From: Salvelinus alpinus
Taxonomy: Eukaryota > Chordata > Actinopteri > Salmoniformes > Salmonidae
Assembly: GCF_045679555.1 (NCBI RefSeq)
Contig: NC_092115.1
Location: forward strand, 41,239,728-41,303,727
Length of the DNA: 64,000 nt
Reading direction: 5' to 3'
Part shown: one piece after another, positions 11,190 to 25,796 of the stretch
Numbering within the stretch: position 1 is the stretch's first letter
Layout of the letters: the number at the start of each line of letters is the position of its first letter
Position numbers and translations under genes: made by a program
The notes under the pieces: generated by a model
What the model saw: the letters and a program-made list of their open reading frames with translations, nothing else
Database searches by the model: none
What the model was told of the DNA's origin: nothing

Positions 11190-12326
11190 TATATCCCACT
11201 TAAAACATTCCCTCTCCAATCCTTACACCTTATGGTTTAACAGGAAAAGAGTAACAAGATACCAAACCCTTATTACTCCCTTCAGGTGACCTGTCCTCAC
11301 CTCCTGACCTCAACCCCTCCTTCACCTAATCCACAGATGTCCATCTGTCTTTCCTGTATCAACACGGTGCTCTTCTCCCGTCCCCCAACACATTCCAACA
11401 CATTCCACAGCTATCTGTCTTTCTACAGAGGCCCAGTCTCTTTCTCCTTTGCTTTTATGCTTCTTTCCTATCATTTATTTAATATCTCAATGTTCAAAAT
11501 GTCGAATCCAACAGTTGTTACTGTAGTACTGTAGCTAGCATACTGGTTAAGTGAATAATATGGCGAGCAAGCCCACAAAGTTTCCTTATATTATTTGTAG
11601 CCAGTTTCTTCTTTATGACAGGCGAGATAGCTATCCATTGAACGTCATGTTTAAATTCATTTTTGTCATGTTGATGATTCTCTTTTATTGGATTACGTAA
11701 AACACTGTAAAATGCAGGCAAAGATGTTTAGCTCCATGTCAACGGACTCGGAATGGCTAACGTTACCTCACTTATTTAGGCAGTGAGCCAGCCTTAACAA
11801 GTCACATAAATTGCATGGATTCACTCTGTGTGCAATAATAGTGTTTAACTTCTACAGTATCGGTGTCCGTAAACTGGGTATAGTTGTTGCTCAATATGCG
11901 ATAATGTGACCAGAATGACGTTCTGAACAGCAGCCAACTTTCCGGGACATAGACATGTCTTATATGAGCAGAAAGCTTAAATTCTTGCTAATCTAACTGC
12001 AGTGTACAATTTACAGTAGCTATTACAGAAAAAAATACCATTCTATTGTTTGAGGATAGTGCACAACAACAAAACACTTTTATCATGGCAACTGGTTTGA
12101 TACATTCACCTCTGAAGGTAAATAATGTTCTTACATTCAGTAATCTTGCTCTGATTTGTCATCCTGAGGTTCCGAGAGAAAAAATGTAGCATAGTTTTGT
12201 TTGATAAAATCCCTTTTTATATTCAAATGTAGGAACTGGGGTCTACAGTTTGAGACCTGTGGTTAGTGGTGAGGCCTGATGGTAAGGGAAGCAGGGTGTA
12301 TGTGTTCTCCCTCCTCCCTCTCCCAG
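11190..12326. other. Noncoding stretch with one dispersed repeat
   Basis: No gene seen. The part from about 11,855 to 12,120 (for example TTTGAGGATAGTGCACA, GACATAGACATG) is also found near 58,600-58,830, so it belongs to a dispersed family. The rest is unclassified. Confidence 0.5.
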
Positions 12327-12789
12327 GGCAGGGCAGGTCATTCACATTGCTGCCAACACCCAGGAGGAGCTCAAAGAGTGGGTCATCAAGATCAGAGAGG
12401 TCACCATGACATCAGAGCCCAAGGTATGGACTGCACAGAGGGGGAAGAGAGGGAGGCATTTAGATTGAGGTTTAAAGGAATAGTTTATAAGAGTAAGATT
12501 ATTCATTTGTAGTGTCCTACTGATAGTCTGTGAAGTAGTGTGTGTGTGTGTGTCAGCTGGAGGAGGGGAAGATGATAGAGAGGAGGAAGAAGATTGCTCT
12601 GGAGCTGTCTGACCTGGTCATCTACAGTAAACATGTACCCTTCGACGAGGATAGTAAGGACACATCTGTGCTACACACACACCAGCATATCTCACCCCCC
12701 CATCTCCTCCTTTCCCCTGTAGAGATTGGGATGGAGCGGGTGTGTTTCCGGGACATGTCGTCATTCCTGGAGACCAAGGCAGAGAAATA

Positions 12790-14408
<1,619 letters not shown>

Positions 14409-15227
14409 TATGTGAACTGGATCAAGTGGAAGGGGTTCATGCAGTACAACCGGCTACAGCTGTTTGTATCTACCCCTGTAGACAGAGGCTGGACTCCTTC
14501 AACTACGACCCTCTGCCCATGTTGCTCTGTGGATCCCAGCTGGTCGCACTCAACTTTCATACCGCAGGTACAGAGGGAGGGAGGAATGATGAGTTGTTGG
14601 AGGGATACACTCAGGTAGGAGAGGGGATTTTTTCCCCAATGAAGAATAACTGGTTTACCTTTTTGAAAATGACCCACCTACCCCCAGTTGACTGAACTTT
14701 TTTCCCCCTCCGTCCTCCTTTCTTTCATCTCCCTCCCCATCTCCAGACAAGCCCATGCAGATGAACCAGGCTCTGTTCATGTTGAACGGGAGGAGTGCCT
14801 CTGTCCTCCAGCCACCAATCATGAGACGACAACTTTGACCGACACACTCAGGGGCCTGGAGTCCGTCACCCTGCAGATAGTGTGTGTTTAGTTGGAGTGA
14901 AAGTGTTTAAACTGTTTGTCCTTTCCAGGTGTTGGGTGCTCGTCACCTGCCTAAACATGGGCGAAGCATCATGTGCCCGCTAATTGAGATTGAGGTGTGT
15001 GGTGCAGAATACGACAGCGCCAAGCAGATGACCGACTCAGACGGTGTGTAACAGACCTGACATTAACACAACTGATTCAACCAATCAGTTTCTCTTTATA
15101 TCTAGTTGTTGAAACAGGTGTTATTTCACTAAGAGAAGAGTCCTAGGTGTTAGGGCGAGGGGAATGGTGTAGTGATTGGTTTGGAATTAATCTGTAGATA
15201 CACCAGCATTGTCTTTTCATGTCCAGT

Positions 15228-15410
15228 CCACGGGGCAGCGGTTAAGAGCATTGGGCCAGCAACCGAAAGATCGCTGGTTAGAATTCCCCGGGCATCTCTT
15301 TGATTCAGAGGGGTTGGGTTAAATACAGAAGACACATTTCATTTGAACGCATTCAGTTGTGCAACTGACAAGGTATCCATCCCTTTTCCCTAAGGAAAAA
15401 CAAGGAAGTT
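15228..15410 (+). mobile_element. tRNA-derived SINE fragment in a plcg1 relic intron
   Basis: Contains GGGGCAGCGGTTAAGAGC, a B-box-like GGTTAGAATTCCCC, and a body with GTTGTGCAACTGACAAGGT, typical of a salmonid tRNA-related SINE different from the one at 7,676. Ends are worn. Confidence 0.6.
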
Positions 15411-16519
15411 GTACAAACAGCTTAGGACTGTGTGGGAACCTGATAGGGGAAAACGTCCCATGGTGTTCACAAATACACTCACCTACACACACAGTAATTC
15501 AGTATATGGAGTTATGATGATGAAGCATAATATATGACAATGGTCAATTTAGATCGCTAATCTTTTCTCATCGCTCTCTTTTCATCTCTCCTCCAGCGGA
15601 TAACGGTTTGAACCCCACGTGGCCTTCGGAAGCCCTTCCAGTTCACGGTATGTAACTCTGCACTTTGCCTTTCTGCGCTTCGTGGTGTACGAGAGATCGA
15701 CATGTTCCCTATCAACAGCCTCAAGACAGGTATGCACCACAACACCCACTCGGATTGGCTGAGACAAGTATGACACACCCTGACGTGCTCGCTGACTAGC
15801 AGGATAGATTGACAACTAATGACATTTCAGATTGTCGTTCTGTTTGCTTTACTAGACCTATGACTGTCTGTGTTATCTCAGGTTACTGGTCGGTCCCTCT
15901 GAAGAACAGTTAATGAGGATCTGGAGCTGGCCTCTGTTGGTGTACATGGACATCACTAGGGCAGGGTGCGTACACTCACTGGACTCCACCACCCCTGTCA
16001 GAGTGCCCATCACAAATTGGCTGGGAGGGACAGTTATTCACCCCTCTTCACTCCTCTCCTTCAACTTTTTTTCTCTCCCTTTGCTAGGATGAGAATAGGG
16101 AGGTGCCGAGCATGTTCCTGCCGGTAGGAGGTGCATCTGTGGCAGTGGTCATGCAGACAGGGCATAAGCGTCTGGGGGATACAGGCTCCACGTCTTCAGC
16201 CTCCTCCATGTCCCCTCTGCCCCAGTCCCCAGCAGCTCAGACCAACAGAGGCAGCAAGGGCTCCTTCAAGGCCCACTACCATACACCCCTGAATGACTTC
16301 ATAGTATCACAGGAGGCTCTGCTGGACCTGGACCCTCAGAACAGGAGGTATGTGTAAGGGTGCGTACTTCTATGTATAAACATGTGTTTCTATCTGTCTG
16401 TGTTAGAGCATTTAAGTGTTCTGTTTTGTGTGAGATTCTAGCGTGTCCTCTCTCTCTCCCACGCTTAGGATGATGTGCAGGAGCAGAGTGGGCCGGAGAG
16501 AATCGTGTTTAGGCCGGAC

Positions 16520-17247
16520 CAATCAGGGCGTATTCCAAGGCCCAGTCCCTCCCTATACCGATGATGTCACTGACTGCTATGAACACTTTCTATGGAAATG
16601 CCCACCACCGCTTTGGCCTACATTTCAGGCAGCTCTCTCTCCTTCTGCTCTCTCTCCTCTGCGTGTCCCTCTCCCCCTCAATGTAGTAAGTGGGTGGTGA
16701 AAGTCGCAGACAGGAAAGACAAAAACAACACAAGAAACATTTAATTTTTTTTACGTTTCAGCCCTCGGCTAAGAAGTCAGGAGATGGGGAATTTTTTGTT
16801 GTGTTCTACTCGAACGCAAAAGTTTGTAAGGGAGGGAGGGAAGGTAGATTGAGCGAGCGAGAGGAAAAGGTAACAGTTTGAAACTGTTTTCCAGGTTGGG
16901 TTATTATTATTCTCTTTTCTCTGACATATACTGTGAGTAAATATATTTATTCCCGTTGTGCTGTTGGTCAGACAATGGCAGCAGAGCTTCTGTCTCCGTG
17001 TTTTTTAACTTTTAAACATTCATAATGTGATTACATTTTTTTTATGTGTAAAACACGAGGGATCTCTGTGGCTGTTTTAAACGTGTCTTTCCTCCACATT
17101 TAGCAATGGAGTAACTCAAGACTTTATATACACACAGACACACAGGCTTTTCTTATTTGGCCAAACTTGCGTTCTGAAAACTGTCATTCCGTTGCCTGTT
17201 TTGTGGTGTAAAAGCAGGTGTACTTTAGTCTCCCTAGAGGTAACATA
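16520..17247. other. Relic 3' flank of plcg1, no further gene
   Basis: After the relic plcg1 stop (16,510-16,512) the sequence is T- and C-rich, then AT-rich. I see no exon or recognisable repeat until the Tc1 end at 17,248. Confidence 0.4.
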
Positions 17248-18133
17248 CACTTGAGGTCAGAAGTTTACATACTTTTAGGTTGGAGCCATTAAAACACATT
17301 TTTCAACCACTCCACAAATGTCTTGTTAACAAACTATAGTTTTGGCAAGTCGGTTAGAACATCTACTTTGTACATGACACAAGTCATGTCTCCAACAATT
17401 GTTTACAGACTATTATTTCACTGTATCACAATTCCAGTGGGTCAGAAGTTTACATTAAGTTCACTGTGCTTTTAAACAGCTTGGAAAATTCCAGAAAATT
17501 ATGTTCTGGCTTTAGAAACTTCTGATAGGCTAATTGACATAATTTGAGGCAATTGGAGGTGTACCTGTGGATGTATTTCAAGTCCTACGTTCCAACTCCG
17601 TGCCTCTTTGCTTGACATCATGGGAAAATCAAAAGAAATCAGCCAAGACCTTAGAAAAATATGTAGACCTCAACAAGTCTCATTCATCGTTGGGAGCAAT
17701 TTCCAAATGCCTGACGGTACCACGTTCATCTGTACAAACAATAGTATGCAAGTATAAACACCATGGGACCACGCAGCCGTCATACCGCTCAGGAAGGAGA
17801 CATGTTCTGTCTCCTAGAGATGAACGTACTTTGGTGTGCAAATCAATCCCAGAACAACGTTTGACCCAAGTTAAACAATTTAACGGCAGTGCTACCAAAT
17901 ACTAATGGAGTGTATGTAAACTTCTGACCCACTGGGAATGTGATGAAAAAAATAAAATCTGAAATGAATCAATCTCTCTACTATTGCTCTTACATTTCAC
18001 ATTCTTAAAATAAAGTGGTGATCCTAAATGACCTAAGACAGGGAATTTTTTCTGGGATTAAATGTCAGGAATTGTGAAAAACTGAGTTTAAATGTATTTG
18101 GCTAAGGTGCATGTAAACTTCCAACTTCAACTG
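17248..18133 (+). mobile_element. Internally deleted Tc1-like transposon (TTGAAGTC family)
   Basis: Ends CACTTGAGGTCAGAAGTTTA (left) and its mirror ending in TTCAACTG (right) are flanked by TA at 17,246-17,247 and 18,134-18,135. Only part of the N-terminal transposase coding sequence remains (17,567-17,905, SLGAISKCLTVPRSSVQTIV, a helix-turn-helix). The catalytic domain is deleted, giving 886 bp instead of about 1.6 kb. Same family as the outer element 25,642-33,978. Confidence 0.8.
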
Positions 18134-18199
18134 TACAGTATAAACACTCTTACCCCCTATAATCTACGTCCCAAATGACACCCTCATTCCCTAAAACTT

Positions 18200-19545
18200 T
18201 CAGACCCCTTCCCTGTTACAGCCTTAATCAAAAATCTATAAAATAATTTTTTCCCCCTCAAATCTACACACAAAACTCCATAATGACAGAGCAAAAACAG
18301 GTTTAAGAAATTAAATGGAAGAAATTTGGAACCACCAAGGCTCTTCCTAGAGCTGGCTGCCCAGCCAAACTGAGAAATCAGGGGAGAAGGGCCTTGGTCA
18401 GGGAGGTGACCAAGAACCTGATGGTCACTCTGTGAGAGCTCCAGAGTTCCTCTGTGGAGATGGCATAAACTTCCAGAATGACAACCATCTCTGCAGCACT
18501 CCACCAATCAGGCCTTTATGGTAGTGGCCAGACGGAAGCCACTCCTCAGTAAAAGGCACATGGCAGCCCGCTTGTAGTTAAAAGGCACCAAAAGGACTCT
18601 GACCATGAAAAACATTCTCTGGTCTGATGAAACCAAGATGAAACTCTTTGGCCTGAATACCAAGCGTCACATCTGGAGGAAACCTGGCACCATTCCTACG
18701 GTGAAGCGTGGTGGCAGCATCATGCTGTGGGGATGGTTTTCAGCAGCAGGGACTGGGAGACTAGTCAGGATCAAGGGAAAGATCAATGAAGCAAAGTACA
18801 GAGAGATCTTTGATGAAAACCTACTCCAGAGCTCTCAGGACCTCAGACTGGGGAAATGGTTCACCTTCCAACAGGACAACGACCGCAAGCACTCAGTCAA
18901 GACACTGCAGGAGTGGCATCGGGACAAGTCTCTGAATGTCTTTGAGTGGCCCAGCCACTCTATCATAAAGGCCTGGTTGATGGAGTGCTGCAGAGATGGT
19001 TGTCCTTATGGAAGGTTCTCCCATCTCCACAGAGGATCACTGGAGCTCTGTCAGAGTGACCATCGGGTTCTTCATCACCTCCCTGACCAAGGCCCTTCTT
19101 CCCCGATTACTCAGTGCAGCCAGCTCTAGGTGGTTCTAAACTTTTTCCATTTGAGAATGATGGAGGTCACTGGGTTCTTGGGGACCTTCAATGCTGCAGA
19201 AATGTTTTGGTTCCCTTCCCCAGATCTGTGCCTCGACACAATCCTGTCTCAGAGCTCAACAGACAATTCCTTTGACCTCATGGCTTGGATTTTGCTCTGA
19301 CATGCACTGTCAACTGTGGGACTTTATATAGACAGGTGTGTGCCTTTTCAAATCATGTCCAATCAACTGAATTTACCACAGGTGGACTCCAATCAAGTTG
19401 TATAACTATCTAAAGGATGATCAATGGAAACAGGATGCACTTGAGCTTAGTTTTGAGTCTCATACAAAGGGTCTGAATACTTACATGAATAAGACAGTTC
19501 AGTACATTTTTTATACATTTGCAGAAATTGAGGTATTGTGTATAG
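18200..19545 (+). mobile_element. Fold-back, rearranged Tc1-like transposon
   Basis: Plus-strand transposase coding runs from a worn helix-turn-helix segment (18,310) through WSDETK (18,620) and FQQDNDRKH (18,870) to FEWPSH at about 18,958. There it stops being collinear: instead of the expected SPDLNPIE segment, 18,955-19,132 is the reverse complement of about 18,335-18,535 (both carry the GCCTTGGTCAGGGAGGTGA-type stretch). From 19,133 to 19,545 the N-terminal coding region and 5' end continue inverted, ending with GGGTCTGAATACTTAC. The element therefore has two opposed 5' halves and no catalytic Glu. Confidence 0.75.
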
Positions 19546-19554
19546 ATTGATTTT

Positions 19555-19790
19555 TTATTTTATTTAAGCTTTATTTAACTAGGTAAGTCAGTTAAGAACA
19601 AATTCTTATTTACAATGACGACCTACCCTGGCCAAACCTGGACGACGCTGGGCCAATTGTGCGCCGCCCTATGGGACTCCCAATCACGGGCCGGATGTGA
19701 TGCAGCCTGGATTCAAACCAGGTACTGCAGTGACGCCTCTTGCACAGGGATGCAGCGTCTCAGACCACTGTGCCACTTGGGAGCCAAGAA
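19555..19790 (-). mobile_element. tRNA-derived SINE, minus strand
   Basis: The reverse complement of the family seen at 7,676-7,893. The tRNA-like head is near 19,690-19,790 (B box as GGATTCAAACCAGG on the plus strand), the body has GACGACGCTGGGCCAATT, and the tail is near 19,560. It lies immediately next to the fold-back Tc1. Confidence 0.8.
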
Positions 19791-19794
19791 TAGA

Positions 19795-20050
19795 ATGTTT
19801 CTGAACACTTCTACATTGATATGGATGCTACCATGACTACGGATAATCATGAATAATGACTGAAGGTTAGAGGAACAAAGATCATACCCCAAAACATGCT
19901 AACCTCTCACCATTACCAATACCAGTGGAGGTTAGCATGTTAGGGTGGTGGGGTATATGTCTCAAACTTTCTCACTCGCGATTCATACATGATTATCCGC
20001 AATCATGGTAGCATTAATGTAGAAGTGTTAAGAATCATATTCTTTTATTT
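19795..20050. repeat. Dispersed repeat with internal inverted halves
   Basis: GAACACTTCTACATT at 19,801 is mirrored by AATGTAGAAGTGTT near 20,014-20,028. CATGCTAACCTC near 19,896 is mirrored by GAGGTTAGCATG near 19,928-19,939. The whole stretch is an imperfect hairpin-capable sequence of about 230 bp, a fold-back type repeat of unknown class. Confidence 0.6.
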
Positions 20051-21690
20051 ACAATAAAAGTGACAACAATGAGAATTCATCATTTACAATTCATTTCTAT
20101 TGGACACAACGTAATCCGAAACACAACCAAAACAAACAGCAAATGCATCCAACAAGTTTGTAGGGTCACAACTTTGATGTAGTCTTTGCATCCTAGGAAC
20201 ATGGGACCAAAATACTACATTTGGCTACTTTAATACACATACTTTAAATTAATTTGACACTTTCAAAATGGGGGGACTAGATACATAGAAATGAAAGCAT
20301 TAAACAGTAAAACCGATATGCATGAAAATACCCTCAAATGAGTTGACATTCTGTACTGTCGCCTCATAAAACATTTGACCTGTCCAAACAATATGTTGGG
20401 GTAAGAGTACATAGCTACATTGCACATTCAGAAATCCCTTATTGTTTTTATTTTGATCTTGACACATCATCACTTTGTTACCGATGGTATCATTTATAAA
20501 CTAAGCCTTTTTGTAAAGTGGCTGAGCTATGGAGAAAAGTATTCATTTTAATTTAGCCTTTCACGTGAAACATATTCATGCTTGAGAATTAAATAAAGTA
20601 CTTATTCAACTATTGGCCTCATATGTGCTTGTTTGACTTATTTAATATGAACATTCCCCATGAATAAACATCCGTTTGAATGTGAAACTACACAGTTAAC
20701 TGAGAAGGTAAACACTTGAAGTGATGATTAATCATGGATCAATGATATACACAATTTCATTAATTGATGATGAACTTGTTTGTCTGATCCACATTGAAAC
20801 CTCTACCCACGTGTGCAGAGGAATTGATAGGTTGATAAGTATAAGCAAAATTATAGAAATCCCACCTAGCTTACTAGGATCATGATCAGCATAAAGGTAA
20901 GGTTGTCGCCTGATGAAATGGTGAAGATATTGCGGTATTTTTTAAATAAAATATAGCCTATGGTGACTATTGTTATTTTGAAAATAAGTAATAAATAACC
21001 AATGTTAAATTTAGTTTATTCTGCAAATAATATCAAACAATTATACAACAGGCCTAAGTATGTTGGAACTTCTTTTAGTCAGTCAAGGTTTGTTACAGTT
21101 TAAGAAAGATCCATGAAAACAGAAATACATGTCCAGAACAGAAACACTTGATGCTAAAACAAGGATACTTCTGAACTCAAGTTTCATAAAAAATAATTCT
21201 ATGCAGTTCTCATCTTGTACCCCAGTACAAAAAACCTATTGGATAGGCCTACAGTCAGTCTCTCTCGCTCTTTACACACCAGTGATCCTCACACTAGAGG
21301 ATAGGCTGGGTCGATATCTGTCCAGTCAGGAGTTTACCCCCCCCCCACCCTCCCTATGTCTGCTGGAGTCCAAATCCCAACCACATCTCTCCCCTACTTT
21401 TCTGCTCCAAATCCATCCACTTCTCCCTCCAACTACAGCAGGGCTGGCAGCAGAGAGGACGGAGAGAGAGAAACATACCCTCTACTCCCACCCCTTCCTC
21501 TGTGAATCCTGCATTAAGAGTCTCAACTGGAACTGAAGGAGAAAATGTGTTGGAGAGAAATATGGGAGTTGGGGGGCACCTCTCTCTCCATCCCGCACTC
21601 ACTTCTCTTCCCTGCTCAGACTAAGATCATCAGTCTGTGCCTGTAACAAAAATGAAAAAGAGGTGACAGGTTAAAGAAGGATTTTTAAGC
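20050..21690. other. No gene or clear repeat
   Basis: AT-rich noncoding sequence, including a short poly-C run near 21,340. Longest open frames (for example 21,129-21,536) have no family resemblance and low-complexity composition. Confidence 0.45.
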
Positions 21691-22025
21691 CTTGAGACAA
21701 TTGAGACGTGTGCCATTCAGAGGGTGAATGGGCAATACAAAACATTTAAATGCCTTTGAATGGCACACTGATTTTAGTGTGAAGAACTGCAATGCTGCTG
21801 GGTTCCACACTCAACAGTTTTGCGTGTGTATCAAGAATGGTCCACCACCCAAAGGACATCCAGCCAACTTGACAACTGTGGGAAACATTGGAGTCAACAT
21901 TGGCCAGCATCCCTGTGGAACGCTTTTGACACCTTGTAGAGTCCATGCCCCGACGAATTGAGGCTGTTCTGATGGCAAAAGGGGGTGCAACTCAATATTA
22001 GAAAGGTGTTCCTAACGTTTTGTAA
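21690..22025 (+). repeat. Dispersed repeat, also inverted at 54,800-55,090
   Basis: Shares, in opposite orientation, stretches such as GTCCACCACCCAAAGGACAT, CCAGCCAACTTGACA and GGTGTTCCTAA with the copy at 54,800-55,090. It is a salmonid-type interspersed sequence without coding capacity. Class not determined. Confidence 0.65.
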
Positions 22026-22527
22026 ACTCAGTGAATGTCAATGATAATAGTGTAATGTGTCAATATTCAAAACATACATATACCAAGAAAATAATGCAGA
22101 CCACATATCAAATACAAATTGGTGGGAAAACAACTACCTTTTACAGGATTCAGTCTTGTTTTCCCGCACTCCTCTCCTCATCCCCATTACGTTCCTCCAC
22201 ACACCGACTGCTCCATCTTCTCCTCTTTCACCACCCCCTCTTCTTGGACCGGCTCCGCTACTCCTCCCTCCATGGGCTGTTACAGTTACTCCCCCCACCC
22301 CGGGTGTCTACCCTGCTTCCCCTCTATCCTTCCCCTGCAGAAGTAGAGGAGCCTGGGTAGAGAACCAGTGTCGTACCAGCTCCTCTGTTAGCCCACTAGC
22401 CTGTGCCAGCTCCAACACCTGGAGAGGACAGACACAGTCTGTTACATATTACCATTGACATGAATTATGCTACTCAAAATATAGACACACAGGCAACATG
22501 AGAGTATTGACAATTGCTAGTCGCACT

Positions 22528-24626
22528 TAGGGCTGTGGTGGTCAGGAAATTTCATCAGCAGGTGATTGTCAAGCAAATAACTGTAGGTCTCATGGTAATT
22601 GACCGTTAATTAACATAAACACATTTAGCATCTCCTGGCTTCAACACAAGCCACTGATGCAGACCTTTGGAACATCTACATTTTAAAAAGTCTAATAAAT
22701 CCATGTAATATAGCCTACACCTTCACAATACATCCATTATTTATTTTAGACAGGTCCAAAAGAAGCATGATATGAAGAAAATGTAGTCTATTTCAGAAGA
22801 ACAATGCCAAATGGCTGTGGTCTACACTAATTCATTTAGTATACAAGATTTGATTTATAGTATGAAGAATACAATTGAACAAAGCTGAATGAAATATAAA
22901 TATTTAATCCAAATTAATTGAGGGAGTGCGCACATGCGGCTATTCTGTGATGAGCGGTTAACAAATAAATAGGTACTCCTATATGCTTAATTTAGAGTTA
23001 TTAATGTAACTTTAGTTGTTCTACAACCGTTGGGCTATATGTTTAGATTTTGAATACATTGTAAGGCTGCATGATGAGGCTCTAATGATGATTTGAAAAA
23101 AGTTGCTTGAAAAGCATGAGCTCTGCTTTGTTTTTGTGTGTGCAGGTTGTACACACTTCATCAGTCTCTCATTCACAATTTGACAAGCACTTGATAATGA
23201 ATTTCACGGTGGCATCCCCTTTGTGGCCGTAATGCACCCCAAAAAAATCCATGCCTTTTGCGGACGGTGGCCGTTGTGCCCTTGGTCCGCGAGTGCTGCA
23301 CACTCCGAAGCACCTCTCACTCACATGGCTCTCCATCCCCTGATCGGATCTTTCTCACAGGCTACAAGTGAACACAGACATATCCGGGACACAACCGAGT
23401 GCGTCCTTATCCAATTCAGAGGTGCATATTGAAGATATTTGAAGCTCTGTCTACATTGACTTTGTCAGCCAACAAGATGATTAGGCCTTGAACAGCAAAA
23501 GCACTAGCCTATGTCAATCTACTATCCCCCATAGTACAATTTTTTTTATTCCAAACACAGTCTGGGACAGTTGTAGGATGTAATAGATCCCAAATTAATA
23601 CAACCACTAGCTTACGCAACAGATCAGAACATTTAGCTTAATGTTAATAAACTATTAGGCTATTTCTTCACATTATAAGCACAGCAATGAGCAAATGGTA
23701 GTAGGCTATAAGCACAAATGTTCCATTAGCGGGAAACACCATTATCAAAGGTGACCGCAAATGTGATTATGCATGTAATGTTCTTATGATAATGGTGAAA
23801 ATTATCTTCCTCAAACTTGAAACTCACGTGCTGCTTATGTATGCCAGGTAGGCTCCACACCCCTTGTAAAGTGGATTAATATACTCCATTTTACGAAGTT
23901 ATTTGGCCACTTTAGTCATCATACAAACCTTATCAAAACATACAGGCTAATGGGCTACATGAGGTGTGCTACTATGATTAGGAAAAGCCAACAACAAAAA
24001 GTCAGTTTGTTACTCTGGGCATCATTCAAGTGATAATATATCATTCACAAGGTTAATATTGTCACCCATCAGACTATTCTTGATTTAATGTTGTCTTTAC
24101 ATGTACTAAATAATGTGTGTGAAATTTGGTTTGATTTAAAATGGACCAATAGCATGTACCTGTATCGAAACAGGGGAAGGGGAAAAACTACATGTCAACT
24201 ATGCACTTAAATTGCGAATGGAGGACGCTTTTCCCGTGGTTCACTTTCATGCCAGCCAGGTAGGCTATACTCCTGTTGTAAAGATCAAAAATGTATTAAG
24301 AAAGTTGAGAAATAAACATAGTAGGCCTAGCCTCTAGAAAGCCGACAGAAGCTTTTAGTAGAGGATCGTAACATGAGCTCACAGGCTCTCATGAAGTGTT
24401 TGATTCGATTTTCAAAAACATTTGCACTGATTTCAGAGTGATTAGAGGGACAATAGAGTGAGGATTACCAGGCAGGTAGCAAGTTTGGTCGGCTATTAAT
24501 GACCATCAGCAGCATCAGAGCTTGGAGAAGCCTGATTACTGTGACTAAACAGTCATATGGAATTTGACTGCCTTTATAACTCTTGATCGCTGGTGTGGCG
24601 GTAATATGGTCACCGCAACAGCTCTA
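22528..24626. mobile_element. Non-autonomous hAT-like DNA transposon, 2.1 kb, with 8-bp target duplications
   Basis: The left end reads TAGGGCTGTGGTGGTCA and the right end, reverse-complemented, reads TAGAGCTGTTGCGGTGACCA, so the termini are imperfect inverted repeats. Flanks are GTCGCACT (22,520-22,527) and GTCACACT (24,627-24,634): an 8-bp duplication with one mismatch, as hAT elements make. No transposase is encoded. The interior is AT-rich noncoding sequence. Confidence 0.8.
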
Positions 24627-24649
24627 GTCACACTTTACATTCAGGTGCA

Positions 24650-24780
24650 CAAATACCAGGTTATTACATGTGTTGTTGTATGTGTCGCACTGCTTTGCTT
24701 TATCTTGGCCAGGTCGCAGTTGTAAATGAGAACTTGTTTTCAACTGGTCTATCTGGTTAAATAAAGGTGACATAATAAAA
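24650..24780 (+). repeat. Short dispersed repeat, inverted relative to 55,100-55,300
   Basis: Carries GTCGCACTGCTTTGCTTTAT and GAGAACTTGTT...GGTTAAATAAAGGT, the mirror of the sequence near 55,100-55,200. Likely a fragment of a SINE or LINE 3' end. Confidence 0.6.
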
Positions 24781-25640
24781 CTACATAGTGACAGAATCTG
24801 AAGCTTAACAGATGATGTGGATACGGAGGATCCAGATCACGTTCTGTGTTATTTTACACTACTGCTGCTCCCTTCAGGTTGCTGTCCTCTTCTGACCAAT
24901 GAAAATGTTTCTGCCACATACTTCTGAACAGCTGAAATGAAAAGATATACTGAACACAAATATGTCCCTATTAGTGAGCATTTTATCGTTTGTCAAGATA
25001 ATCCATCCACCTGGCGAGTGTGGCACGTCAAGAAGCATATTAAACACCATTATCATTACACAGATGCACTTTATGCTGGGGACAATAAAAGACCACTCTA
25101 AAATGTGAGGTTGTCACACAGATGTCTTAAGTTTTGAGGTAGTGTGCAATTGGCATGCTGACCGCAGGAATGTCCACCAGAGCTGTTGCCAGAGAATGTA
25201 ACGTTCATTTCTCTACCAACGTCATGTGAAATCCATAGATTAGGGCCTAATTCATTTATTTCAATTAACTGATTTTCTTACAACTGTAACTCAGCAAAAT
25301 CTTTGAAATTGTAGCAAGTTACGTTTATAATTTTGATCTGGATGTATTATTTACAACCTTCTCGATCTGTTGAAACAGCTATTGCAGTTGCACAAGCAGT
25401 ATGCAGTCCCGACACATTTCCATGGCACAAAAAACAATTTGTTTTGTGTGAGGATGTACGCTAACCTTTATACTTCCTGCCATATCATAGACACTGGCCA
25501 GAGTTCCTGAAAAAGAACACTACAACTTTGACTGCATGTCTACCTCCTACTTAGCCAACGCTTGCAATGATGATGAACCTACATAAATAGCTAATTAGAC
25601 TGTGTGTCTAAGTCTTGCTGGTGTTTGATATGCTGCATGT
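24780..25640. other. No gene or clear repeat
   Basis: Noncoding sequence between the short repeat and the nested transposon block. Nothing recognised. Confidence 0.4.
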
Positions 25641-25796
25641 ACAGTTGAAGTCGGAAGTTTACATACCCCTTAGCCAAATACATTTAAACAATTCCTGACA
25701 TTTCGTCATTTCGTCATCACTTTTTCACTCTGGACGCTTTATCTGGACATGGTTCGTCAGGACTTCCAATAGCCACAGCTAAGTAGTAACATTAAC

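Noticed and set aside
21129..21536. 135-residue open frame
   Set aside because: No family resemblance, contains a poly-C run read as Pro, and overlaps another open frame on the opposite strand.
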